Assembly (NCBI RefSeq): GCF_001665685.1
Contig: NZ_LZTB01000057.1
Span: forward strand, 124,001 to 188,000
DNA from: Mycobacterium sp. 852013-50091_SCH5140682
GTDB lineage: Bacteria; Actinomycetota; Actinomycetes; Mycobacteriales; Mycobacteriaceae
DNA: 64,000 bases
Direction of reading: 5' to 3'
The translations under genes were made by a program, and so were the position numbers. Every line of letters starts with the position of its first letter. Positions within the stretch are counted from its first letter, which is position 1. The notes below the pieces were generated by a model. The model made no database searches. It was not told the DNA's origin and worked only from the letters and a program-made list of their open reading frames with translations. Positions 16,799 to 25,704 of this stretch are shown here, piece after piece.

Positions 16799-17644
16799 AT
16801 GACAACACTGCACGATGTCATGCCCGCGGCCGTGCCCAGACCTCGCCGCGCCACCACCCGCCGCTACGCCATGACGGAACCCCGGTATTTCGCCGTGGAG
16901 TACGCGATCAACCCATGGATGGACACCTCGACCCCGGTTGACCCGCAGCGCGCGGTGGACCAGTGGGACGTCCTCCGTCGGACATACCTCGACCTCGGCC
17001 ACTGCGTCGACCTCGTCACGCCCCGCACGGGTTTGCCCGACATGGTGTATGCCGCCAACGGCGGCATCGTCGTCGGCGACACCGCCGTGGTGGCGAGGTT
17101 CGCGTACCCGCAACGCGCGCCCGAGGCCGACGCCTACGCCGAGTGGATGGCTGCCCGTGGCCTCACGCTCGCCCGCACCCAGCATGTCAACGAGGGTCAG
17201 GGCGACCTCCTCGTCGTCGGATCAACTCTGTTGGCAGGCTGGGGTTTTCGCACAGAGCGCGACGCGCACGACGAGATCGCCGCCATCACCGGACTACCCG
17301 TGGTGAGCCTGGAATTGGTCGACCCGCGCTTCTACCACCTCGACACCGCCCTGGCCGTGCTCGACGACACCACGGTCGCCTACTACCCACCGGCGTTTAC
17401 CGACGCCGGCCGGGCTCGGATAGCTGAGCTGTTTCCCGATGCCATCGAGGTCGCCGACGCCGACGCCCATGTGCTGGGCCTCAATGTCGTCTCCGATGGC
17501 CGTCACGTCGTGATGCCCGCGGCGGCCACCGGCTTCGCGACCCAACTCCACGACGCCGGATTCGAACCGATCGGCGTCGACCTCACCGAACTGTTGAAAG
17601 GCGGCGGATCCGTCAAATGTTGCACCCTGGAGCTACACCCGTGA
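16799..17644 (+). CDS. ddaH: Dimethylarginine dimethylaminohydrolase / amidinotransferase-fold hydrolase
   Basis: 281-residue guanidine-modifying enzyme that hydrolyses methylated arginine or related guanidines to citrulline plus amine. Substrate loop DMVYAANGGIVVGDTAVVAR, catalytic His region ADAHVLGLNVV and the C-terminal nucleophile GGGSVKCCTLEL are all present. I choose ATG 16799: no Shine-Dalgarno, but a -10-like TATCGT sits exactly seven bases upstream, fitting a leaderless message. A GTG at 16772 in frame is the alternative. The stop overlaps the rocD GTG. True substrate (dimethylarginine or arginine) cannot be told from sequence. Confidence 0.87.
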   Translation: MTTLHDVMPAAVPRPRRATTRRYAMTEPRYFAVEYAINPWMDTSTPVDPQRAVDQWDVLRRTYLDLGHCVDLVTPRTGLPDMVYAANGGIVVGDTAVVARFAYPQRAPEADAYAEWMAARGLTLARTQHVNEGQGDLLVVGSTLLAGWGFRTERDAHDEIAAITGLPVVSLELVDPRFYHLDTALAVLDDTTVAYYPPAFTDAGRARIAELFPDAIEVADADAHVLGLNVVSDGRHVVMPAAATGFATQLHDAGFEPIGVDLTELLKGGGSVKCCTLELHP

Positions 17645-18876
17645 GCATGCTGGATGGCGTGGACACCGACACAGTCTCCGCAGCCATCGCACTCGACGAT
17701 CGCTACGTCGCACACAACTACGCACCACTGCCGGTGGTGGCCGCCAGCGCGGAGGGGGTGTGGATCACGGATGTGACCGGCCGCCGGTACCTGGACTTCC
17801 TCGCGGCGTATTCGGCCGTCAACTTCGGCCATCGCCACCCGGAGATCATCGCGACCGCGCACGCCCAGCTCGACACCCTCACGCTCGTCAGCCGCGCGTT
17901 CCATTCCGATCGGCTGGCACCGTTCTGTGCTGCGCTGGCCGAGCTGTGCGGCAAAGACATGGTGCTACCGATGAACAGCGGCGCCGAGGCCGTCGAGAGC
18001 GGGATCAAGGTGGCCCGCAAGTGGGGCACCGACGTCAAGGGCGTAGCCCCGGACGCTGCCAATATCGTGGTCGCCCACAACAACTTCCACGGCCGCACCA
18101 CCACGATCATCAGCTTCTCCGACGACGAGACCGCGCGCCGCGGATTCGGCCCGTACACACCCGGGTTCCGCTCGGTGCCGTTCGGTGACGCCGACGCGCT
18201 GGCCGCCGCGGTCGATGACAACACCGTCGCAGTGCTGATCGAACCCATCCAGGGCGAGGCCGGCATCATCGTCCCGCCCGCGGATTTCCTGCCGCGGGTG
18301 CGCCAGATCTGCACCGAGCGCAACGTGCTGATGATCGCCGACGAGATCCAGTCCGGGCTCGGTCGCACCGGCCGCACCTTCGCGTGCGAGCACTGGGACG
18401 TCGTCCCCGATGTCTATCTGCTGGGCAAGGCACTCGGCGGTGGTGTGTTGCCGCTGTCGGCAGTGGTGGCCGATCGCGACGTGCTGGGCGTGCTGCACCC
18501 CGGCGAGCACGGTTCCACCTTCGGCGGCAACCCGCTGGCCGCGGCGATCGGCAGCACTGTGGTGAGCATGCTGCAGCGGGGTGAATTCCAGTCCCGCTCA
18601 GCAGAACTCGGTGAGCATCTACACAGCCGGCTAGTGAAGTTGATCGGTCACGGCGTTCATGCGGTACGGGGACTCGGGCTGTGGGCAGGCGTCGACATCG
18701 ACCCGGACCTCGGCAGCGGCAAGAAGCTGTGCCTGGCGCTGGCCCAACGTGGCGTGCTCGCCAAGGACACTCAAGGGTCCACGCTGCGGTTCGCCCCGCC
18801 CCTGGTGGTCACAGCCGACGAGATCGACTGGGCCATTGATCAATTCGCCGAGGCCCTCGCCGACGCGCGCCGGTAG
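17641..18876 (+). CDS. rocD: Ornithine aminotransferase
   Basis: Class III PLP aminotransferase converting ornithine and 2-oxoglutarate to glutamate semialdehyde and glutamate. From a GTG at 17641 (overlapping the ddaH TGA) it has 411 residues, a full-length enzyme; in M. tuberculosis this gene is split into two. Key features: PMNSGAEAVESGIKVARKWG, phosphate and ring binding in IADEIQSGLGRTG, and the PLP lysine in YLLGKALGGGVLPLSA. Translationally coupled to ddaH, so citrulline/ornithine formed from arginine can feed into glutamate. Confidence 0.93.
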   Translation: MSMLDGVDTDTVSAAIALDDRYVAHNYAPLPVVAASAEGVWITDVTGRRYLDFLAAYSAVNFGHRHPEIIATAHAQLDTLTLVSRAFHSDRLAPFCAALAELCGKDMVLPMNSGAEAVESGIKVARKWGTDVKGVAPDAANIVVAHNNFHGRTTTIISFSDDETARRGFGPYTPGFRSVPFGDADALAAAVDDNTVAVLIEPIQGEAGIIVPPADFLPRVRQICTERNVLMIADEIQSGLGRTGRTFACEHWDVVPDVYLLGKALGGGVLPLSAVVADRDVLGVLHPGEHGSTFGGNPLAAAIGSTVVSMLQRGEFQSRSAELGEHLHSRLVKLIGHGVHAVRGLGLWAGVDIDPDLGSGKKLCLALAQRGVLAKDTQGSTLRFAPPLVVTADEIDWAIDQFAEALADARR

Positions 18877-18883
18877 TCAGTTG

Positions 18884-18944
18884 CGCGAGCAGACACCGCG
18901 GTACTGCAACCACGGCGTGTCGCGTGCCGCAGCGTCTGCTCGCG
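18884..18944. terminator. Imperfect hairpin with CGAGCAGAC ends between convergent genes
   Basis: Outer arms CGCGAGCAGAC (18884-18894) and GTCTGCTCGCG (18934-18944) are perfect complements around a GC-rich 39-base interior. It lies between rocD and the convergent SDR gene and probably terminates both. Hairpins with GAGCAGAC ends recur in mycobacterial intergenic DNA as I remember, so this may be a dispersed repeat. Confidence 0.6.
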
Positions 18945-18964
18945 GGAGAAAGGCGCGGGAAAAC

Positions 18965-19813
18965 TCAGTATTTCAGCACACCGCGGTCGACGGCGATCTG
19001 GCTGCCCGACAGGGTGGCCGAGCCGTCCCCGGCCAGCCACGCCACCACGTCGGAGACCTCTTCGGGCGTCATGAAGGTGGACAGCCCCTTGCCGTCCTGC
19101 CCCACCGGCTGCAGCGGCATGGGCGCGAAGCTGTGTAGGTAGTTCGGGTACTTCGAGAACACCGCGGCCATGGCCTCCGGCTCGATCATCGGGGTGTCGA
19201 TCGAGTACGGGTGGATGGAGTTGACCCGAATTCCGTACTCACCCACCTCCAATGCCAGCGCATTGGTCAGCGCCACCAGGCCGTGCTTGGACGCCGAGTA
19301 ATGCCCGTTGCCCGGCGTTGCCTTGAGACCCGCCGACGAACTCACGATGACGATGGACCCGCCGTTGCCGGCCTCGATCATCGCGGGCACCGCGGCGCGG
19401 ATGGTCCGCCAGGTGCCGTTGAGGTTCACGTCGACGACGGTGTCCCACTGCTCGGGCGACATCTCGAAGAGCCTGCCCCAACTGAGCACACCGGCGTTGG
19501 CCACGACGATGTCCAGACGGCCGAACTGCTCGACACCGTCGGCGACGATTTGTTGCTGGGCGGCGAGGTCGCGGATATCGACTTCACGGGCCAGCACCTT
19601 GCGGCCCGCGGCCTCGACCGCGCGGACCGTCTCGGCGAGATCCTCGGGCGTGGCCGGCGCATAGGTGATGGTGTCGTCCACCGCACGGCATACGTCGATG
19701 GCGATGATGTCGGCACCCTCGTTCGCGAGGCGCACCGCATGGGCCCGGCCCTGACCGCGGGCCGCCCCGGTCACGAATGCCACCCGACCCTCGAGCGTTC
19801 CACTATCTGCCAC
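18965..19813 (-). CDS. Mycofactocin-coupled SDR family oxidoreductase
   Basis: 282-residue short-chain dehydrogenase of the mycofactocin-dependent subfamily, which keeps its NAD bound and recycles it through mycofactocin. Cofactor motif FVTGAARGQGRAHAVRLA; the diagnostic insertion after the second strand, CRAVDDTITYAPATPEDLAE; NAG motif VVANAGVLSWG; catalytic Ser in IVIVSSSAGLK and YSASK for Tyr and Lys. GTG start at 19813. A consensus KstR box lies 46 bases upstream, linking it to sterol catabolism. It lies where Rv0687 would be in M. tuberculosis, but here arginine genes flank it. Confidence 0.93.
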   Translation of the reverse strand: MADSGTLEGRVAFVTGAARGQGRAHAVRLANEGADIIAIDVCRAVDDTITYAPATPEDLAETVRAVEAAGRKVLAREVDIRDLAAQQQIVADGVEQFGRLDIVVANAGVLSWGRLFEMSPEQWDTVVDVNLNGTWRTIRAAVPAMIEAGNGGSIVIVSSSAGLKATPGNGHYSASKHGLVALTNALALEVGEYGIRVNSIHPYSIDTPMIEPEAMAAVFSKYPNYLHSFAPMPLQPVGQDGKGLSTFMTPEEVSDVVAWLAGDGSATLSGSQIAVDRGVLKY

Positions 19814-19859
19814 GTCACCGGTCCTTTCACTGAGCCAGCGACCAGGCTAACAGCAAAAG

Positions 19860-19873
19860 TAGAACGTGTTCTA
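19860..19873. promoter_or_regulatory. Consensus KstR operator
   Basis: TAGAACGTGTTCTA fits the published KstR motif TnnAACnnGTTnnA at every fixed position. It lies 46 bases before the SDR start at 19813 and 1.3 kb inside the convergent-free side of arcA's 3' end, so the SDR is the only sensible target. KstR represses cholesterol-degradation genes in mycobacteria. Confidence 0.82.
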
Positions 19874-19914
19874 GCCCCAGTGTGCGTGCTGGGCGCCAGG
19901 AAGCTATCCGCCCG

Positions 19915-21159
19915 TCACCACGGCAACGGGTCGCGGATGATCGGGCAGGTCATGCAGTGCCCGCCGCCGCGGCCGCGGCCCAGTTCCGCGCCAACGATGG
20001 TGATCACCTCGATGCCCGCCTTGCGCAGCAGCGAGTTGGTGTGGGTGTTGCGGTCGTAGGCGAACACCACGCCCGGTTCGACGGCAACCAAGTTGTTACC
20101 GCTGTCCCACTGCTGACGCTCGGAATCGTATTTCGTGCCACCGGTTTCCACGACGCGCAGGCGAGGAAGCCCCAGCTCGGCGGCAACCATCTCGACGAAC
20201 GGTTTGGTGGCTTCCTCGACCTCAACCCCCGGCGCGGTATCGCTGGGGTGCAGCACGAACGTCTGGATCGCATCCACGATCTCGGGATAGATGGTGACCA
20301 CGTCACGGTCGGCGAAGGTGAAGACGGTATCGAGATGCATCGCCGAACGCAGCTTCGGCATGCCCGCCACGAGCACCTTCTCGGCCGCTTCGTTGGCGAA
20401 CAGCTCAGCCGCCACCTGCGTGATGGCCTGCCGCGACGTTCGCTCGCTCATCCCGATCAACACGATGCCGTTGCCGGGCACCATGACGTCTCCGCCCTCG
20501 ATCGTGGACAGACCCCAGCTCTCCTCGGGATCACCCCACCACACGGTGGCCCCGACGTAATCGGGATGGAACATGTAGATGGCCTTCATCAGCAGGGTCT
20601 CGTCGTGGCGGGCAGGCCAGAACAGCGGATTGAGCGTCAGGCCCCCGTAGATCCAGCAGGTGGTGTCGCGGGTGTAGAGGGTGTTGGGCAGCGGCGGCAT
20701 GAGGTATTCGGTGATACCCGCGGCCTCCCGCGCCAACGACCGGTAACCCGAACACATTTCGGGCGGCAGGTCGCGTATCGACATCCCGCCGATCAACAGT
20801 TCGGCGAGCCGTCGCGACGTCAGTGAGTCGAGGAAGCCACGGGTGTCGTCGACCAGGCCGAGGCCGACCTCGTTGGGAACGATCTTGCGATCCAGCAGCC
20901 ATGCCCTGGCCTCGGGTATGTCCATGGTCTCGGTGAGCAGGTTGTGCAGCTCGACCACTTCGACCCCACGCTCGCGCATCTTGTCCATGAAGTCGAAATG
21001 GTCGCGCCGCGCGTTCTGCACCCACAACACATCGTCGAACAACAAGTCGTCACAGTTGGTCGGCGTCAACCGTTCGTGGGCCAGGCCGGGCGAGCACACC
21101 AGCACCTTGCGCAGCTTGCCCACCTCGGAATGCACGCCGTAGTCCTCGGCCGGATCCAT
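19915..21159 (-). CDS. arcA: Arginine deiminase
   Basis: 414-residue enzyme hydrolysing arginine to citrulline and ammonia. The ATG at 21159 (MDPAEDYGVHSEVGKLRKVL) has AGAGGAA upstream; the longer frame adds 51 residues antisense-like to the permease gene. Signatures: LPNTLYTRDTTCWIYGGLTL, TIEGGDVMVPGNGIVLIGMS, His and Asp region SAMHLDTVFTFADRD and the nucleophile GGGHCMTCPIIRDPLPW at the very C terminus. It follows the permease gene by 31 bases. No ornithine carbamoyltransferase or carbamate kinase is nearby, so this is not a complete ADI fermentation operon. Confidence 0.95.
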   Translation of the reverse strand: MDPAEDYGVHSEVGKLRKVLVCSPGLAHERLTPTNCDDLLFDDVLWVQNARRDHFDFMDKMRERGVEVVELHNLLTETMDIPEARAWLLDRKIVPNEVGLGLVDDTRGFLDSLTSRRLAELLIGGMSIRDLPPEMCSGYRSLAREAAGITEYLMPPLPNTLYTRDTTCWIYGGLTLNPLFWPARHDETLLMKAIYMFHPDYVGATVWWGDPEESWGLSTIEGGDVMVPGNGIVLIGMSERTSRQAITQVAAELFANEAAEKVLVAGMPKLRSAMHLDTVFTFADRDVVTIYPEIVDAIQTFVLHPSDTAPGVEVEEATKPFVEMVAAELGLPRLRVVETGGTKYDSERQQWDSGNNLVAVEPGVVFAYDRNTHTNSLLRKAGIEVITIVGAELGRGRGGGHCMTCPIIRDPLPW

Positions 21160-21190
21160 GTCGTTTCCTCTCGTCGCACCCTCGAAACAG

Positions 21191-22639
21191 CTAAATCTGG
21201 ATGGCTCCCGAAGCCAGGCCGTACACGCCCCCCACCGCCCCGAGCAGGATGACCACGAAGAGCGCAGCCTCGGCCGGGCGGAATACGCGCAGGCCGCGTT
21301 CGCGCCGAGCAATCCAATACAACAGGGCCCCAGGGGCGTAGAGGATGCACGACATCAGCAGGTGATCCCACCCGGCGGCATAGACCAGGAACAACGTGTA
21401 GAACGTAGCCAGCGCCGCAACGACTGTGTCGGGGACCAGTGAGCGCCGGTCGCCGTAAGTCTCGCGCGTGATGGTCAGTTTCAGGGCGTACCCCGCGGCC
21501 AGCAGATACGGGATGACCGCCAGCGCCGCCGTCAGATCCAGCATGAAATCGAGCGCCTCGGACGTGAACAGCAGCAGGATCAGCAGCAGCTGCACAAGCC
21601 CGCCGGCCATCACCAGCGCGGTGACAGGTGCGCCCTTGGCATTCTCCCTGGCCAGGAACCTCGGCATATCGTCGGTTTTGGCCGGGATGTATAGGATTTC
21701 GCCAGCCATCAACGTCCACGCCAGATACGCGCCGAGCACCGACAGGATCACTCCGACCCTGATGAAAATCGAGCCCCAGTGCCCCACAATCGATTCCAGC
21801 ACAGAGGCCATGGACGGCTGGGCGACTCCGGCCAACTCGGACTGCGGCAGCACGCCATAGGACGACAACGTCACCAGCATGAACACCGCCAGCACCGAAA
21901 GAAAACCGATCACGGTGGCGCGGCCGACATCCTCGCGCTTGCGCGCAAATCGCGAATACACACTGGCGCCTTCGATACCCATGAACACAAAGACCGTGAT
22001 CAGCATGGTGCCCTTGGCCTGATCGAAAAGCGATGCCCAGGAATAGTTTCCGTCGCCACCCCAGAAATTGTCGGCAAACACGCCACCCTTGAAGGCGATC
22101 AGGGCGATCACGATGAACACCAGGATCGGGATCACCTTGGCGAAGGTCGCGATCCGATTGATGATCGCAGCTTCTTTGACGCCCGCCAGGATCAGGGCGA
22201 AGAACAACCAGACGCCCACCGACGAGCAGAGCACCGCGACGACAGTATCCCCTGCGCCGAGCGCGGGAAACAGTGCGCTTGTCGTCGTCATGATCAGCAC
22301 CCAGTACGACGTATTACCCGCGCACGCCGACGCCCAGAATCCGAACGCGGAATTGAACCCGACGTAATCGCCGAATCCCGCCTTTGCATAGGCATAGATA
22401 CCGGCGTCCAGTTCGGGCTTGCGCGTGGCGAGCCGCTGGAACACGAACGCCAGCATGAGCATGCCGGTACCCGCGATCGTCCAGGCGATCAGCGCACCGG
22501 CGACGCCGGTCTCGACGCCGAATCGGCGTGGCAGCAGGAAGACACCCGAGCCGACCATCGATCCGACGACCATGGCGGTCAACGTCGGCAGGCTTACCTT
22601 TTGATCCTTCTCCGCCGTCTGTTGGTCGGATGTGACCAC
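21191..22639 (-). CDS. APC-family basic amino acid antiporter (ArcD-like)
   Basis: 482-residue polytopic membrane protein with about 12 hydrophobic segments, of the basic amino acid/polyamine antiporter branch of the APC superfamily. The first helix LTAMVVGSMVGSGVFLLPRR carries the substrate-backbone GSGVF motif; MGIEGASVYSRFARKREDVG is the conserved loop after helix 6. Placed directly before arcA, it most likely exchanges arginine for ornithine or citrulline. GTG start at 22639. The functional name rests on context, so I give no symbol. Confidence 0.88.
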   Translation of the reverse strand: MVTSDQQTAEKDQKVSLPTLTAMVVGSMVGSGVFLLPRRFGVETGVAGALIAWTIAGTGMLMLAFVFQRLATRKPELDAGIYAYAKAGFGDYVGFNSAFGFWASACAGNTSYWVLIMTTTSALFPALGAGDTVVAVLCSSVGVWLFFALILAGVKEAAIINRIATFAKVIPILVFIVIALIAFKGGVFADNFWGGDGNYSWASLFDQAKGTMLITVFVFMGIEGASVYSRFARKREDVGRATVIGFLSVLAVFMLVTLSSYGVLPQSELAGVAQPSMASVLESIVGHWGSIFIRVGVILSVLGAYLAWTLMAGEILYIPAKTDDMPRFLARENAKGAPVTALVMAGGLVQLLLILLLFTSEALDFMLDLTAALAVIPYLLAAGYALKLTITRETYGDRRSLVPDTVVAALATFYTLFLVYAAGWDHLLMSCILYAPGALLYWIARRERGLRVFRPAEAALFVVILLGAVGGVYGLASGAIQI

Positions 22640-22669
22640 TGCCGTCCCCCCGAGTTGATCTGCCTGCGC

Positions 22670-23488
22670 TTATAACTCCGCGATGATCTGCTGCCGTTTT
22701 GCCGTGTACTCCGTGTCCGTGATGGCACCGGTGGCGCGCAGCGTCTCCAATTCCTGTAACCGTTGCGCGGTCGACGGTTCGGGAGCGGGCATGGTCGGCG
22801 CCGGCACCGGCGCAGCCGCCGGGGCTTGCTGCGCGGCCGCACGCCGCACGACGTTGGTGACTTGTTGACGCACCACGGGGTTGGATCTGATGTCGACGGT
22901 GCCGTTCATCGGGACGTTGTTGGCCTTGAGAATCCGCAGGATCTCCAGCAGTGGCCCGGCCTGGCCCGACAGGTCGTAGGTCCGGTGGTCTTCGTCCACA
23001 GTGAACTGTGCCGGCACCAAACCACCCACCAAAGCACTGCGTTGCCAATCGATTTGATAGTCGTTGGTGGCAGGGTCGACGAGCACGACGAGTTTGCGGG
23101 CCGTGATCAGCGGCAGCCGCGTCACCGAGGCGATGACCCGATCCTGGCTCTCGAACGGCGTCAGGCCCGGCCCTTCGATCCGAAGATTGAGCTTCACCAG
23201 TGGTTGGTCGTTGATCTGGGTGCCGGTCTCGGCGATGCCGATGACCTGAGCCAGTGCGAGCACTCCCTGCTGCTCCAGGAACTGGGATTTGGCCGCCGAC
23301 TTGGCGCCGTAGTTCGTCATCGCCAATGCGACCAGGACATCCGCCGCGGTGATCAGCAGACCGGCCCAGAACATCCACCGCAGCAGGTCGCTCTCACCGA
23401 TGGCGAAGTACACGACGAGGAAGATCGGCCCCACCAGGCCGCCGCACAGCAGCACCCACAGCTGAGCTTTCAGATACCGCCCAACCAC
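22670..23488 (-). CDS. SHOCT-domain membrane protein
   Basis: 272 residues. Two transmembrane helices at the N terminus (about 9-30 and 37-58: AQLWVLLCGGLVGPIFLVVY and MFWAGLLITAADVLVALAM), then a soluble domain with GIAETGTQINDQPLVKLNLR typical of mycobacterial proteins that precede SHOCT tails, a Pro/Ala linker around 210-235 and a C-terminal SHOCT helix pair (QRLQELETLRATGAITDTEY). SHOCT modules act in oligomerisation; the role is unknown. It precedes the arcD-like gene by about 30 bases in the same direction and could be co-transcribed. Confidence 0.8.
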   Translation of the reverse strand: MVGRYLKAQLWVLLCGGLVGPIFLVVYFAIGESDLLRWMFWAGLLITAADVLVALAMTNYGAKSAAKSQFLEQQGVLALAQVIGIAETGTQINDQPLVKLNLRIEGPGLTPFESQDRVIASVTRLPLITARKLVVLVDPATNDYQIDWQRSALVGGLVPAQFTVDEDHRTYDLSGQAGPLLEILRILKANNVPMNGTVDIRSNPVVRQQVTNVVRRAAAQQAPAAAPVPAPTMPAPEPSTAQRLQELETLRATGAITDTEYTAKRQQIIAEL

Positions 23489-23574
23489 GTGACCCTCCTC
23501 GGATCGCCGATACGGGTGTCAGATTATCGCCATTAAAGCTCGATGTCTGGCCTGCGCGCAGGAAACTTACGCGT

Positions 23575-24948
23575 GTGACAGATCAACGGGCGGTGACGCC
23601 ACCGCGCGACCGCTGGATTCTGGCGGCGGTGTCCACCGCGCTGTTCTGCGTCCAGTTGGACTATTTCGCGGTCAATCTGGCACTACCCAAGATGGCAGAT
23701 GACCTGGGTACCACGGCCACCGATCTGCAGTGGGTGATCAGCATTTACATGCTGACGCTGGGAGCATGCATGGTGCCCGCCGGTCGCATCGGTGACATCT
23801 TCGGTCGCCGCCGCACCCTGCTGATCGGCATCGCCGTATTCGGTGCGTCATCGGCGGTGTGCGCCGTGGCCCCGTCCGCAGCGTGGGTGATCGGGTCGAG
23901 AGCGGCCCAGGGAGTGGGCGCGGCGCTGATCTTCCCCGTCTCGGTCAGTGTGCTGACCAATTCGTTTCCGGCCGATCGGGCCGCCAGGGCCATCGGATTG
24001 GCTTACGGGATAGGCGGATTGGGCAACGCCGCGGGCCCGCTGGTCGGCGGCCTACTCACCCAGACCGTCGGATGGCGCGCGATTTTCTGGTTGCTCGTGC
24101 CGCTGGCCGTCGTCTCCGCCGTGGTCGGCGGCATCACCATGTCGGAGAGCTCCGACCGCACGGTGCCGCGCCGGGTCGATCTCACCGGGCTCGCTCTGAT
24201 CACCATCGGCATCGGCCTGTTCACGCTGACGTTCGATCGCGGTCCGAGTTGGGGTTGGTTGTCGCTGCCGACGGTGGCAGCGTTCATCGTCTCGGTCGTG
24301 GCTATGACGGCGTTCGTCGTTACCGAACACCGGGTCAAATGGCCGCTGGTCGATCTCTCGCTCCTGCGAGACCAACGGTTCAGCGTGCTGATCGTCACGG
24401 GCACGGTTGCCAACATCGCCTATGTGGTGGCGATTTACCTCTCGACCTTGAATCTGCAGGAGGTGCGGGGCCTCGATCCGTTGACGGCGGGGCTGGCATT
24501 CCTGGGCCCGTCTGCGGGTGCGGCCGCAGGCGGTGTGCTCTCGGGACGGCTGGCGACCAAGTACCCACCCATGGCGGTGATGGGAACGACAGGGGCGGCC
24601 GCCGCGATTTCGCTTGCCGTGCTTGCCCTCTCACACAGCTGGCCGCCCTATCTCATCGCGCTGACGGCCTGCGGCTTCACCATGGGGCTGGTATACGCCT
24701 TCACGACTGTGGCGACCCAGGCGGTGGTGCCGCCGGAGCGGGCCGGCGCCGCGGCGGGCGTGGCACTGACCTCCATGGTGACGCTGGGTGGCGTCGGCAT
24801 CGCAGTCACCGGCACTGCGCTGGAGATGCTCGTACACGCGGGATCGTCTGCCGGCAGCGGCATTTCGGCCATCCTGCTGACCATGGCGATCCTGCTGCTG
24901 CCCACCTCGCTTCTGGTGCTGGGGTGGGCCAAACAGAGCACCCGGTGA
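23575..24948 (+). CDS. MFS transporter, DHA2-type exporter
   Basis: 457-residue major facilitator permease with many hydrophobic helices. DHA2/EmrB-type signs: the first helix motif QLDYFAVNLALPKMADDLGT, motif A GRIGDIFGRRRTLLIG, and motif C GIGGLGNAAGPLVGGLLTQT. This group exports drugs or metabolites by proton antiport; substrate unknown. GTG start at 23575 with only weak upstream complementarity. Divergent from the SHOCT gene across 86 bases and convergent with the Thr/Gly-rich protein gene. Confidence 0.88.
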   Translation: MTDQRAVTPPRDRWILAAVSTALFCVQLDYFAVNLALPKMADDLGTTATDLQWVISIYMLTLGACMVPAGRIGDIFGRRRTLLIGIAVFGASSAVCAVAPSAAWVIGSRAAQGVGAALIFPVSVSVLTNSFPADRAARAIGLAYGIGGLGNAAGPLVGGLLTQTVGWRAIFWLLVPLAVVSAVVGGITMSESSDRTVPRRVDLTGLALITIGIGLFTLTFDRGPSWGWLSLPTVAAFIVSVVAMTAFVVTEHRVKWPLVDLSLLRDQRFSVLIVTGTVANIAYVVAIYLSTLNLQEVRGLDPLTAGLAFLGPSAGAAAGGVLSGRLATKYPPMAVMGTTGAAAAISLAVLALSHSWPPYLIALTACGFTMGLVYAFTTVATQAVVPPERAGAAAGVALTSMVTLGGVGIAVTGTALEMLVHAGSSAGSGISAILLTMAILLLPTSLLVLGWAKQSTR

Positions 24949-24958
24949 GAGAAGTGCC

Positions 24959-24986
24959 GGACCGCCGCCGGTGACGGCGACGGTCC
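24959..24986. terminator. Hairpin between convergent genes
   Basis: Arms GGACCGCCGCCG (24959-24970) and CGGCGACGGTCC (24975-24986) pair with one mismatch around GTGA. It follows the MFS stop by 10 bases and precedes the opposite gene's stop at 25012, so it can end both transcripts. Confidence 0.65.
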
Positions 24987-25011
24987 AGCATTCAGTGGTT
25001 CCTTCGCGGTG

Positions 25012-25704
25012 TCAGCCGATCTTGACGCTGCTACCGTTGCCGTTGAACTTCGAGGTGTTGACGCTCGTCTTGTTCTTCGACGTATTGCCGCTGTTGGCGC
25101 TCGAGTTGGCCGAGCTGGTCGCACTGCCACTGGTAGCACTGCCGCCGGTCGCGGTGCTGGTGCTCGACTGGGTGCTGGTGGCACTGCCGCCCTTGGTGGT
25201 TCCACCGGTGGTGTTGCCGGTCGTGGCATTACCACCCGTCGTCGCGCCACCGACGCCGGCTCCGCCGACCGCCGGGCTGACGCCCGTCGTGGTGCTCGCC
25301 GCCGTACCGCCCGTCGTGGGACCACCGACCGCCGCACCACCCGCGTTGACCGCGGTATGGGCCGACGTGCTCGTGCCGGGGCCGCCGACCGCCGATGACG
25401 TGGCCGGACCGCTGGTGGACACGCCACCGATGGCCGGGCTCAGGACGCTGGCCTGCGGGTTGTTGATGTTGCCCGACGCGGTCGCCTTCTGGGTGGTGTT
25501 GCCGTTGCCCGTGGTGCCGACCACCGTGGTGGGCTTAGGGCTGGGGTTGAACAGGTTGGAGAAATTGAACAACGAGGCGTTGGCCATCGGTGAATCCAAC
25601 GCAGCCAGGGCGCCGAATCCCAGCGCAGTGGTACCGGCGACAGTGCCTGCAGCGAGCGTCTTGTTCCACGACGTCGGTTTGCGAGGCTTGGTGTGCTTAC
25701 CCAT
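25012..25704 (-). CDS. Thr/Gly/Ser/Asn-rich low-complexity exported protein
   Basis: 230 residues from an ATG at 25704 with AAGGAGC ten bases upstream. The basic start MGKHTKPRKPTSWNKTLAAG leads into a hydrophobic stretch and LAALDSPMANA, a plausible signal peptide. After FNFSNLFNPSPKPTTVVG the chain is almost entirely Thr, Gly, Ser, Asn and Ala with short repeats such as GGTTTGG-like and SATSS-like units, and it ends in FNGNGSSVKIG. I do not recognise a family. A piece of the same sequence (TTVVGTTGNGNTTQ) recurs at about 26.4 kb. Confidence 0.7.
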   Translation of the reverse strand: MGKHTKPRKPTSWNKTLAAGTVAGTTALGFGALAALDSPMANASLFNFSNLFNPSPKPTTVVGTTGNGNTTQKATASGNINNPQASVLSPAIGGVSTSGPATSSAVGGPGTSTSAHTAVNAGGAAVGGPTTGGTAASTTTGVSPAVGGAGVGGATTGGNATTGNTTGGTTKGGSATSTQSSTSTATGGSATSGSATSSANSSANSGNTSKNKTSVNTSKFNGNGSSVKIG

